From Chryseobacterium paridis (GTDB lineage Bacteria; Bacteroidota; Bacteroidia; Flavobacteriales; Weeksellaceae), in NCBI RefSeq assembly GCF_016595215.1, contig NZ_JAENHK010000010.1:1349390-1413389 (forward strand): a stretch of 64,000 nt of DNA, read 5' to 3'. Below the pieces are notes generated by a model. That model did not search any database and was not told the DNA's origin. It saw only the letters and a program-made list of their open reading frames with translations. Position numbers and translations under genes: made by a program. Of the stretch, positions 24,687-33,921 are shown piece after piece (position 1 is the stretch's first letter; every line of letters starts with the position of its first letter).

Positions 24687-26012
24687 TTAATCAAATTTAA
24701 TAAACATATGATCAAAGTTCATTGTCATTTTATTAAACTGACGAATCACATCCTGCCCTATATTTCCATATACCGTTTCCTTATTAATTCTATCTTTTAA
24801 TACACTCACATCCTTAAGAACAACTTTCTTTCCCAATATATTAAAAGTATGACTGAGATTAAACCCGTCCCGTTCCACCTTTCCTCCTGCACCTCCCATA
24901 CTGATCTTAGTTATCTTGTATTGCTTATCTATATCTTTTTTATTCTTCTGATAAAAAGGAGCATATAACATTGTCCTATCAGCACCGGTATCAAAAGTAA
25001 AATGCATCCCATCTATAAAAATAAGAGGTGACAACCCATCAATAGCCATATTTGATTGTGTATTTATTTTCGTTTCCTGGTTGGGGACCATAAAATAATC
25101 ATCCTGCGTTATTTGTATCTCTTTCATTGCTTCAATAACAGGAAAACCCAGAATACCGTTGATCTGGTAATTGATCTGTGGAAAGCTGAGTGCATTATCC
25201 GCAAATACCAGAAAAACAGCATTCTCCACAATAACATTTCCAAGTGTCAGTTTTTCACAGATTGCCAGATCAGCTTTTACGGACACACCCGTAATCGCGT
25301 CTACATCAATACCCGCGGGAATAATTTTCATCTTCAGATTTTTGGCAGCTGTTGCAGAAATTGTAGAAATGTTTGCCCCTGTATCAAAAATAAAATTCAT
25401 CGTTTGCTCCCCTACGCTTACTTTCAGATTTTTTAGGGTTGCAACATCCCTTTCCATCTTGAGTCGGGTATTATCAGTTATAGTGACCCGCTGCTTAGGT
25501 TGAGCCTCCAACGCAGTCCAAATCTTGAGATTATTCATCAGATCCTCTTTTTCATCTTGAGTAAGCAAATGATTATATTTCTCTAAAACAAATTCTACTG
25601 CTTTCTTTGCCTGTGCATAATCATATTGTTTCATATAATTATCTTCCTTAATATTCCAGATCTTAAGCATCAGCGAATCAGGAAGGACTCTTTTTAATGA
25701 TTCCAGTTTCAGTATTTTTTCATTGGATTCTTTAGGTTTATTAAACGCATTGTAAAGCACAGCTTCTGTAAAATACTGGTATTCCATTGGTAACTTTTTC
25801 TCAGCCTTGCCAAAGATTTCACGGGCTTTGAAAAAATTCTTTTCTTTGATCTGGCTATACAGATCATTAAATATCGAATGATTCGTCTGACCAAAAATAG
25901 GAACTGACACCAACAACAAAAATGCTAATATTAATTTGTATGCACTCCCTACTCTCCAAAAAAACCTATTATGCTGTAGCCTGATTATGGTTATAATTTT
26001 GTAATCTTCCAT
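24687..26012 (-). CDS. exported protein with two retropepsin-like aspartyl protease domains
   Basis: 441 residues. A signal anchor lies at about 27-41 (LILAFLLLVSVPIFGQ) after an unusually long charged start, so the true start may be closer. Residues 45-190 are helical repeats. Two DTG motifs follow: Asp210 (FIFDTGANIST) and Asp341 (FTFDTGADRT). Retropepsins work as dimers of one-DTG units, so this may be a single-chain pair. Periplasmic or surface proteolysis is inferred; Bacteroidota encode many such proteins. Confidence 0.75.
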   Translation of the reverse strand: MEDYKIITIIRLQHNRFFWRVGSAYKLILAFLLLVSVPIFGQTNHSIFNDLYSQIKEKNFFKAREIFGKAEKKLPMEYQYFTEAVLYNAFNKPKESNEKILKLESLKRVLPDSLMLKIWNIKEDNYMKQYDYAQAKKAVEFVLEKYNHLLTQDEKEDLMNNLKIWTALEAQPKQRVTITDNTRLKMERDVATLKNLKVSVGEQTMNFIFDTGANISTISATAAKNLKMKIIPAGIDVDAITGVSVKADLAICEKLTLGNVIVENAVFLVFADNALSFPQINYQINGILGFPVIEAMKEIQITQDDYFMVPNQETKINTQSNMAIDGLSPLIFIDGMHFTFDTGADRTMLYAPFYQKNKKDIDKQYKITKISMGGAGGKVERDGFNLSHTFNILGKKVVLKDVSVLKDRINKETVYGNIGQDVIRQFNKMTMNFDHMFIKFD

Positions 26013-26229
26013 AGTTTATTATTAGTTATCTGATTTTCTTAATAAGTCAATCTGCTAATTTATTAAATCCGGAAACAGTACGTACATCTATTACATAAAA
26101 GATCAGCATATTTCTAAAGAGTTATAAATCATTTTTTCTATTATTTAAATTGAAAATTTTTGTTGAAAGATTATTGTTGAATTAAATGTGCTTAACATGA
26201 CCAGCTTGGGACAAAATGGATGGACTTAA

Positions 26230-26362
26230 TTTTCATCAATATACCCTTGTAAGTATGTTATGTTTTTGTAACACTAAAAACAAATCCCTATTTGTTGAAA
26301 TATATAATTTTTATTTGTATATTTGCACAATATTCTTCATAATTATAATCATTTATAATTGT
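26230..26362 (+). repeat. imperfect direct repeat, copy 1, upstream of the polyketide operon
   Basis: Aligned with 26503-26639 over about 130 bp: shared blocks include TTATG followed by TTTTGTAA, TGAAATAT, TATATTTG and the exact 17-mer AATTATAATCATTTATA (26341-26357 and 26618-26634). Each copy carries a -7-like box. Confidence 0.65.
26318..26325 (+). promoter_or_regulatory. candidate distal promoter P1 of the polyketide operon
   Basis: TATATTTG fits TAnnTTTG and has a TTG 20 bp upstream (26295-26297), the better of the two boxes. It lies about 550 bp before the first gene. Confidence 0.5.
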
Positions 26363-26502
26363 GAATTATCAGATTGTACCAGATTTTTCCGAAGAATAAA
26401 ATGTGAATAACAGATAATTAGTATTATTTAGATACTAAATTAAGTGGAGTGATGTGTCCATCTTTATACTAAAAACAACTAATTATTTCATCTTCAGCAA
26501 GT

Positions 26503-26639
26503 CCATTTTCCCCTGATATGCTCCTATTTTTATATTATGATTTTGTAATATTAAAGAACATATCTCCTACCGATGAAATATTATACTTTTTATTCTTATA
26601 TTTGTTAAACAATACTTAATTATAATCATTTATAGTTAA
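26503..26639 (+). repeat. imperfect direct repeat, copy 2, upstream of the polyketide operon
   Basis: Partner of copy 1. The 861-bp gap 26013-26873 contains these two blocks, the hairpin at 26806-26828 and otherwise no gene; the 64-codon frame at 26216 falls within copy 1 and is not credible. Confidence 0.65.
26597..26604 (+). promoter_or_regulatory. candidate proximal promoter P2 of the polyketide operon
   Basis: TATATTTG as in P1, but the -33 position reads ATG rather than TTG, so P2 may need an activator. Confidence 0.45.
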
Positions 26640-26805
26640 CCAGACCACCCATGCCCTATTGTTTACAAAAACAAGAAAAATAAATCATATATTTTAATGA
26701 TAATTAGCCAATTAACATATTATTGTGAATTAATTATTAAAAAATTGCATTTATTGTTAAATATATAGTATAAATTAACTACTTTTATTCCGCCATAAAA
26801 ACAAT

Positions 26806-26828
26806 CGCTATTAATATTAATATTAGCG
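26806..26828 (+). promoter_or_regulatory. inverted repeat CGCTA...TAGCG before the first polyketide gene
   Basis: CGCTA (26806-26810) and TAGCG (26824-26828) flank an AT-only, nearly palindromic TTAATATTAATAT, 45 bp before the start codon at 26874. It may form a leader stem-loop or bind a dimeric regulator. Confidence 0.4.
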
Positions 26829-26873
26829 TTTTATTATTGAATTTATTTTTACTACTTCAATACCATAAATGCC

Positions 26874-29800
26874 ATGAAAAACATAACTATTTTTGGACTA
26901 ACGCCTTTTGAAAAGCCTGATGTCGCCCTTATGTCCAAATTGCATCAAGCTGGTGCATTTCCTATTTTGAGTTTAGGAGATAGCTTGACAATCGCTCAGG
27001 AAGCGTTGAATCAACTCGAACAGACCAACATTCCCTCTTGCGGTATTTGTCTGTCTGACGACACATTTATATCACTCCGGATCCCTGAAAAAGTAAATTT
27101 TGTTATTCTGCCGTTTGGAGTTTCAATCAATCTTTTTTCAAATCTGCCTGTAATCTATCAGATAAGCACTTTAGAAGAAGCCAGACAAGCTGAACAATTG
27201 GGAGCTAAAGGCATCATTATCAAAGGAAATGAAGCTGGTGGATCAGTAGGCTACGAATCAACATTTGTATTATTCCAACGTGTAATCAAGGAAATAAATA
27301 CAATACCTGTTTGGGTACAGGGAGGAATTGGACTTCATACAGCAGCAGCAGTAAAAGCGCTGGGAGCTACCGGCATTGTATTAGACAGCCAATTAGCACT
27401 CTTTCCTGAAAGCGCTGTTCCAAAAGAAATTAAAGAGCTATGCTCAAAACTTAATGGAACGGAGACCAAAATTATAGCTAACCACCGTGTACTGGTAAGG
27501 CCCAATTCACCTTCCTTACCGGAAAATGTCGGCGCTGAAGAACTCAGACAGTATTTTAATGATCTGGACCTCAGCAAAAGCTACATCCCGATGGGACAAG
27601 ACATTTCGCTAGCGGTGGATCTATATGAAGATTTCAAAACGCTTAAAAAGATGGTCTTTGGATTCAAGGAAGCCATGTACGGACACCTGAAACAAGCCAA
27701 AGCTCTTCAGGTGATCGATCAGGATAATATTCTGGCTAAAGATCTTGGATTACGCTACCCTATCGCACAAGGACCAATGACCCGCGTAAGCGATGTTCCG
27801 GCCTTTGCCAATGCCGTAGCTGAAGCAGGAGCTTTACCATTCGTAGCTTTATCTCTACTTAAAGGTGAGCAAGCCAAAGCCCTGGTAATGGACAGTAAAA
27901 AACTTGCTGGCGAAAAAACATGGGGTGTTGGTATTTTAGGATTTGCTCCTCAGGAACTCAGAGAAGAACAAACATCATATATATTAGAAGCAAAACCTCC
28001 GGTAGTTCTGATAGCAGGAGGAAGACCAGCACAAGCCAAAGTATTTGAAAAGGCAGGTATAAAAACCTTCTTACACGTTCCATCTCCTGCTCTACTCGAC
28101 ATCTTCTTAAAAGAAGGAGCCAGAAACTTCATCTTTGAAGGTCGTGAATGCGGTGGTCACGTAGGACCGCTTTCCAGCATGGTACTATGGGAGAAACAAA
28201 TTGAACGTATTTTAAAAGAAGATCATCCTGAAAATATCAGCGTATTTTTTGCTGGTGGAATTCATAATGCATTTTCAACAGCTTTCGTTTCCATCATGGC
28301 AGCGCCACTTGCAGCCAGAGGAGTAAAAGTTGGTGTATTAATGGGAACTGCTTATCTCTACACTCACGAAGCAGTAATTAACGGAGCCATTCAGGAGGAA
28401 TTCCAATTGCAAGCCCTACAGGCAAAAGATACTGTTTTATTAGAAACAGCACCAGGACACGAGACCCGTTGTTTAAATACAGTATTTGCCAAGCACTTTA
28501 ATAGTGAGAAAGCAAAGCTTCTGGCAGCCGGAAAAGATAAAAAAGAAGTTTGGGAAGAACTTGAAAAATTAAATGTGGGCCGTTTAAGGATTGCCGCTAA
28601 GGGGGTAGAACGTCAAGGTGACAAACTTGTCAGCATCCCTAAAAATGAGCAACTTGATCTGGGTATGTACATGATCGGGCAGATTGCCACAATGCATGAC
28701 CGCGTGATCTCTATTGAGGATCTTCACCACGATGTAGCAGTAGATAATTACGAATATATTCAACAGGCAGCATTACCGGAAGAACCGGTATCAGCCGAAA
28801 AACCAATAGACGTTGCCATCATTGGTATGGAATGTATCTTCCCTGGAGCTAAGAACCTGGAAGAATACTGGCGTAACATTATTCTTGGAAAAGATAGTGT
28901 AACCGAAGTTCCTGATGAACGTTGGAATAAAGACCTTTACTACCATCCGGATTCAGATGGACCGGACGTATCCCACTCCAAATGGGGAGGATTTATTCCG
29001 AAAATAGATTTCGATCCCCTTACATTCGGGATCCCTCCGCAGTCCCTTGCCGCGATTGAACCAACCCAGTTGCTAACTTTATTGGTGGCCAAACGTGCAA
29101 TGGAGGATGCGGGATACGCTGAAAAACGTGTCAATAGAGAAAACATCTCTGTAATTATAGGTGCTGAAGGAGGTAATGACCTGGCCAACAGCTATAGCTT
29201 CAGAGGATATTACAAACAAGTTTTCGGAGAACTTCACGAAGAAGTAAAAGAGGCATTTCCGCACACGACGGAAGATTCTTTCCCTGGTATTTTAGCTAAT
29301 GTTATTGCCGGACGAATTACAAACCGTCTGGATCTTGGTGGAAGAAACTTTACTGTAGATGCTGCTTGTGCTTCTTCTCTGGCCGCTATCGACCTGGCTT
29401 GTCAGGAACTTGTCTTAGGTAAATCAGATATGGTACTTGCCGGTGGAGCAGATTTACATAATGGGATTAATGATTACCTGATGTTTTCCAGTACTCATGC
29501 ACTTTCCCGAAAAGGCAGATGTGCTACATTCGATAATGAAGCTGATGGTATTGCCCTTGGCGAAGGTATCGCAATCCTTGTTTTAAAACGATATGAGGAT
29601 GCTGTAAACGATGGTGACCGTATTTATTCTGTTATCAAAGGCGTGGGTGGATCCAGTGATGGAAAAGCACTGGGACTTACTGCTCCTCGAAAAATAGGTC
29701 AGGTACGTGCATTAGAACGTGCCTATGCCCAAGCTGGTATTAGTCCTGCAGCTGTTGGTTTAGTAGAAGCCCACGGAACAGGAACAGTAGTTGGAGATAA

Positions 29801-32800
29801 AACAGAATTGAGCGCACTTACCAATTTATTTAGCCGTTCAGGTGCTTTGCCAGGTCAGACTCACTTAGGATCTGTAAAGACGCAGATCGGACATACCAAA
29901 TGTGCGGCTGGATTAGCTGGACTTATCAAAGCATCATTAGCAGTATACCACGGTGTAAAACCTCCTACTCTTCATCTTCAAAAACCTAACGCTTATTATA
30001 ACTCGCAAACAAGCCCATTCGCATTTTATGCTGAAAGTGGACTTTGGGGTGATAAAAACCGTTATGCGGGAATCAGTGCTTTTGGTTTTGGTGGAACGAA
30101 TTTCCATACAGTTATTGCCAACCATCCTACAGAAAAAGAGGCGGTTACTTTACAATCCTGGCCATCGGAACTATTTGTGTTCCGTGGAGACACTTATGAA
30201 GAAGCTGAAAAGCAAGTGGGTCAAATCAAATCTTTACTAGAAGTAAATGACGGAATTCCTTTAAAAGATATCGCATACAGTTTAACTACGGGATCAGAAA
30301 AGCCTATTCAGCTTAGCATTGTTGCTGACACAGCAGAAGATCTGATGATGAAAATCGAATTATTGCTGTCCGGTATTGAAACCAAAGATACTTTCACCGT
30401 TAATAAACGCGAAGGTAAAGTAGCCTTTACATTCCCGGGACAAGGGAGCCAAAGAATCAATATGGCTCGTGACTTATTTGTCGTTTTTCCAGCCATGCGT
30501 AAGTTAATTGATGATTATCCTGAACTTGAAAAAGTAGTGTTCCCATCAACGACTTTTGATAATGATTCTCTAAAAAAACAAAAGGAAACCATTAAAGATA
30601 CCCGATTAGCACAACCTATTTTAGGTATCGTTGATCTTGCTTTAGCTAAACTTTTACAGTCACTGGGTATCGTTCCTGATATGCTGGCAGGTCATAGTTA
30701 TGGTGAATTACCAGCCTTATGTTTCTCAGGTGTATTTGGGGAAGAAAAATTAGTTGACCTGAGTATCCAACGTGCTCACGCTATTTTGGATTCAGTAGAA
30801 GGAGGCGATCCTGGAACTATGCTAGCTGCAAGTGCAACCAAAGAACGCTTACAACCTATTCTTGAAAAAGTAGAAGGATGCTATCCTGTTAATTTTAATA
30901 CACCTAATCAATGCGTTATTGCAGGGGGTACTGAATCGATTAACAAACTCATGGAAGTCCTTAGACAGGAAGGAATTTCTGCAAAAAAACTGGAGGTTGC
31001 CTGCGCATTCCACAGTCCGTTACTTGCGAAATCTAAAAACTTATATAACGCAGTATTAGAAGACGTTCCTTTTGGGGAAATGCAAATTCCGGTTTGGTCG
31101 AATACTACTGCAACTCCATATCCGACAATTCCATCGGAAATAAAAGAAAGACTTACCAATCATCTGGTACAGCCAGTAAGATTTGTAGAAGAGATCCAGG
31201 CTATGTATAACGATGGGGCAAGAATATTCATCGAGGTAGGACCAGGAAAAGTACTTACAGGATTGACTGACGCTTGTTTAAACAATGATCATTTATCGTT
31301 GTTTGTAGAAGACAGCAACCGTAACAAAATTACCCATCTCCTTTGTATGCTTGCTCAATATCTGGGTACAGGCCGCAACTTTGATATCGATAAACTATTC
31401 GACGGTCGTAACACCAGATTTATCCATATTGATCAGCCTGATCTCTATAAGAAAAATCCTGCCATTTGGCGTGTTAACGGACAAGCTGCCCATCCAACGA
31501 CAGGTTCGCTTCCGGCCAATGGTGCATTACCAATTTTAACTCCTCTTCACATGAACAATTTTACCAATCACCAGGCAACATCCACTGAAGCCCAATCTAC
31601 GGCTGAACGCATGTTGCAGGAATATTTAAATAGTATGAAACTAATGATACAGGCGCAACGGGATGTGATGCTTTCCTTTATGGGACAGAATCCTCAACTC
31701 AACCCTGCACCTGTCTATACTTCACCGGTAGCAGCACCTGCAAACGAACGTTTAGCAACGATTCCTGCTCAAACGATTCACCAGGAAAAACCTGCTGCTA
31801 TTACCCAAACCGTACAAGCCCCTGCAAAAGATATTAAATCTGTATTGCTACAAGTAGTTAGCGAGAAAACAGGATATCCTCATGAAATGCTTGGAATGGA
31901 AATGGACCTTGAAGCTGATCTTAGTATTGACTCTATCAAAAGAGTTGAAATCATAGGAACACTTCGAAATGAATTAGGAACCCTTTCCACTAATCAAGCT
32001 AATGAAGACACGATCATGGAGCAATTGGCTGCGATAAAAACTTTAAATGGTTTAGTATCATGGCTTACGGAAAATTCAGGAGCTGCTGTTTCATCTGAAA
32101 AAAGCGTATCAGCTGAAACTCCAAGTTCACAACCAGGCAATTCATCTGCATTTTCTCTTCAAGAACTTCAAACAGCCATTCTGGATATTGTAAGTGAAAA
32201 AACAGGCTATCCAAAAGAAATGCTAGGATTAGATTTAGATTTGGAAGCAGATCTAAGTATCGATTCTATCAAGCGTATGGAAATTATCGGAGATCTTAAA
32301 ACCAAAATCGGTTTTGGAGGAGATCTGGAGCAAGCCGATGACCTTATGGAAAAATTAGCGGCTATCAAAACCCTGAACGGATTAGCAACCTGGATCCATG
32401 AAATGAATGGTGAAGTGAGTGAGAACAATACTACAACTACTAATGAAATCAATAGTACTGAGCCAACTCAAGGTATGTTATCACGTCTCCGTTTTGATTT
32501 AATGCCAAGCGACGTTTCTGCAATACAGAATACTGAACTCATAAAAGGAAAACGTTTTGCCATTACTCCAGCTACCATTATAGAAACATTAGCAATCAAA
32601 AATATACTTGAAAAATGTGGAGCTATCGGAGAAGTGATCGAAATGGAAGACGATCTTAAAAATTTCGATGGTCTTATTATTCTTGATATCTTCTCATCTG
32701 AAGTAAAAAACAGCATTATTGAGTATGTTGACCTGATCAAAAAACTGGATTTTGATAAAGCTAAATGGGTGTATCTGATATCTGATATTCCGGCACATCT

Positions 32801-33902
32801 TCAGGAGTTAACTGACACTCGGGTATTACGTCATTATCAAGGCTATCCTGGTTTTTTCAAAAGTCTTGCCAGAGAATATGAAGATACTTCATGTAGATTG
32901 ATCAACCTGAGTACTCCTCAAGATCTTGATCAAATTGCAGAAATTGCTTTAAAAGAAATTTTAAGCACTGATAAATCTGCTGAAGTTATTTATAAAAATG
33001 ATCAACGACACAAAGTAGATATCATCCCGTCTCCATTATCAACAAGTCTCGGAGAAGCCAATATTCAATTGGATCAAAAATCAGTTGTCCTGGTTCTTGG
33101 AGGTGCACAGGGAATTACTTCGGAACTCGTTAAGCATATGTCTGAAGCTTATCCATGTACTTATATTCTTGTGGGAAGGTCTGCAGATCCGAGAAAGGAG
33201 GAAGCAAACCTGAGAGAATTTGAGGCGATGAAGACCAAGGATGAAATAAGAAGTTACCTTATTAAAACAGGAAAATTTACTTCTCCTGCTGAAATAGAAA
33301 AAGAAACCATAAAAGTTTTTAAGAACAACCAAATCCTACGTACAATCCGTGATATGGAAATTCTTGGAAATACAATAGTATATCAATCACTAGATCTATG
33401 CGACGAGGATGGATTAAGTGAACTGATCAATACTATTTATAAACAATACGATCGTCTGGATGGTGTAATCCATGGGGCAGGTCTATTGGAAGACAAATTA
33501 TTTAAGCAGAAAACAACCAGTTCTTTTGGACGCGTATTCGATACTAAGGTAAAACCGCTTCGTGTATTAGCTGAACAGCTACGTCAGGATTGCCAGTTTG
33601 TTGTTCTTTTCTCAAGTATAGCATCCGTATATGGTAATAAAGGCCAGACCGATTATGCAGCAGCAAACAGTGTTCTGGATGATTATGCTAATGCGTTGGA
33701 CAAAAAGTTAAAAGGAAAAGTAATTTCCATCAATTGGGGTCCATGGAAAGGAGCAGGAATGGTTTCATCTACATTGGAAACAGAATATGAGCGTCGTGGT
33801 ATTTCTTTAATTCCATTGGATCAGGGAAAAGAAATTTTCCTTAATGAGATCAAGTATGGCAAGGAAAGCCAGGTGCTGATCATGTCAGGAAGTAATTGGT
33901 AA
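26874..33902 (+). CDS. multidomain polyketide/fatty-acid synthase 1: FMN barrels-KS-AT-ACP-ACP-KR
   Basis: 2342 residues. Residues 1-245 and 255-600 are two nitronate-monooxygenase/PfaD-like TIM-barrel modules (AQGPMTRVSDVPAFANAV, GRECGGHVGP, AGGIHNAF), enoyl reductases in this enzyme class. The KS (about 640-1110) has Cys832, His967, His1007. The AT (about 1180-1480) has GHSYGE with Ser1275. Two ACPs carry DSIK serines at 1687 and 1798. The KR (about 1950-2342) has GGAQGIT and YAAAN. The order resembles PfaA plus PfaD of PUFA synthases and related secondary-lipid synthases, but PfaD is N-terminal and doubled. It can extend, reduce and hold a chain; dehydration comes from protein 2. First gene of the operon. 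Confidence 0.92.
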   Translation: MKNITIFGLTPFEKPDVALMSKLHQAGAFPILSLGDSLTIAQEALNQLEQTNIPSCGICLSDDTFISLRIPEKVNFVILPFGVSINLFSNLPVIYQISTLEEARQAEQLGAKGIIIKGNEAGGSVGYESTFVLFQRVIKEINTIPVWVQGGIGLHTAAAVKALGATGIVLDSQLALFPESAVPKEIKELCSKLNGTETKIIANHRVLVRPNSPSLPENVGAEELRQYFNDLDLSKSYIPMGQDISLAVDLYEDFKTLKKMVFGFKEAMYGHLKQAKALQVIDQDNILAKDLGLRYPIAQGPMTRVSDVPAFANAVAEAGALPFVALSLLKGEQAKALVMDSKKLAGEKTWGVGILGFAPQELREEQTSYILEAKPPVVLIAGGRPAQAKVFEKAGIKTFLHVPSPALLDIFLKEGARNFIFEGRECGGHVGPLSSMVLWEKQIERILKEDHPENISVFFAGGIHNAFSTAFVSIMAAPLAARGVKVGVLMGTAYLYTHEAVINGAIQEEFQLQALQAKDTVLLETAPGHETRCLNTVFAKHFNSEKAKLLAAGKDKKEVWEELEKLNVGRLRIAAKGVERQGDKLVSIPKNEQLDLGMYMIGQIATMHDRVISIEDLHHDVAVDNYEYIQQAALPEEPVSAEKPIDVAIIGMECIFPGAKNLEEYWRNIILGKDSVTEVPDERWNKDLYYHPDSDGPDVSHSKWGGFIPKIDFDPLTFGIPPQSLAAIEPTQLLTLLVAKRAMEDAGYAEKRVNRENISVIIGAEGGNDLANSYSFRGYYKQVFGELHEEVKEAFPHTTEDSFPGILANVIAGRITNRLDLGGRNFTVDAACASSLAAIDLACQELVLGKSDMVLAGGADLHNGINDYLMFSSTHALSRKGRCATFDNEADGIALGEGIAILVLKRYEDAVNDGDRIYSVIKGVGGSSDGKALGLTAPRKIGQVRALERAYAQAGISPAAVGLVEAHGTGTVVGDKTELSALTNLFSRSGALPGQTHLGSVKTQIGHTKCAAGLAGLIKASLAVYHGVKPPTLHLQKPNAYYNSQTSPFAFYAESGLWGDKNRYAGISAFGFGGTNFHTVIANHPTEKEAVTLQSWPSELFVFRGDTYEEAEKQVGQIKSLLEVNDGIPLKDIAYSLTTGSEKPIQLSIVADTAEDLMMKIELLLSGIETKDTFTVNKREGKVAFTFPGQGSQRINMARDLFVVFPAMRKLIDDYPELEKVVFPSTTFDNDSLKKQKETIKDTRLAQPILGIVDLALAKLLQSLGIVPDMLAGHSYGELPALCFSGVFGEEKLVDLSIQRAHAILDSVEGGDPGTMLAASATKERLQPILEKVEGCYPVNFNTPNQCVIAGGTESINKLMEVLRQEGISAKKLEVACAFHSPLLAKSKNLYNAVLEDVPFGEMQIPVWSNTTATPYPTIPSEIKERLTNHLVQPVRFVEEIQAMYNDGARIFIEVGPGKVLTGLTDACLNNDHLSLFVEDSNRNKITHLLCMLAQYLGTGRNFDIDKLFDGRNTRFIHIDQPDLYKKNPAIWRVNGQAAHPTTGSLPANGALPILTPLHMNNFTNHQATSTEAQSTAERMLQEYLNSMKLMIQAQRDVMLSFMGQNPQLNPAPVYTSPVAAPANERLATIPAQTIHQEKPAAITQTVQAPAKDIKSVLLQVVSEKTGYPHEMLGMEMDLEADLSIDSIKRVEIIGTLRNELGTLSTNQANEDTIMEQLAAIKTLNGLVSWLTENSGAAVSSEKSVSAETPSSQPGNSSAFSLQELQTAILDIVSEKTGYPKEMLGLDLDLEADLSIDSIKRMEIIGDLKTKIGFGGDLEQADDLMEKLAAIKTLNGLATWIHEMNGEVSENNTTTTNEINSTEPTQGMLSRLRFDLMPSDVSAIQNTELIKGKRFAITPATIIETLAIKNILEKCGAIGEVIEMEDDLKNFDGLIILDIFSSEVKNSIIEYVDLIKKLDFDKAKWVYLISDIPAHLQELTDTRVLRHYQGYPGFFKSLAREYEDTSCRLINLSTPQDLDQIAEIALKEILSTDKSAEVIYKNDQRHKVDIIPSPLSTSLGEANIQLDQKSVVLVLGGAQGITSELVKHMSEAYPCTYILVGRSADPRKEEANLREFEAMKTKDEIRSYLIKTGKFTSPAEIEKETIKVFKNNQILRTIRDMEILGNTIVYQSLDLCDEDGLSELINTIYKQYDRLDGVIHGAGLLEDKLFKQKTTSSFGRVFDTKVKPLRVLAEQLRQDCQFVVLFSSIASVYGNKGQTDYAAANSVLDDYANALDKKLKGKVISINWGPWKGAGMVSSTLETEYERRGISLIPLDQGKEIFLNEIKYGKESQVLIMSGSNW

Positions 33903-33921
33903 ACCTCTGTATTAATTAATT

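Noticed and set aside
26216..26410. Frame of 64 codons upstream of the polyketide operon
   Set aside because: It lies inside the duplicated promoter block, has an AT-driven composition and no support in the second copy.
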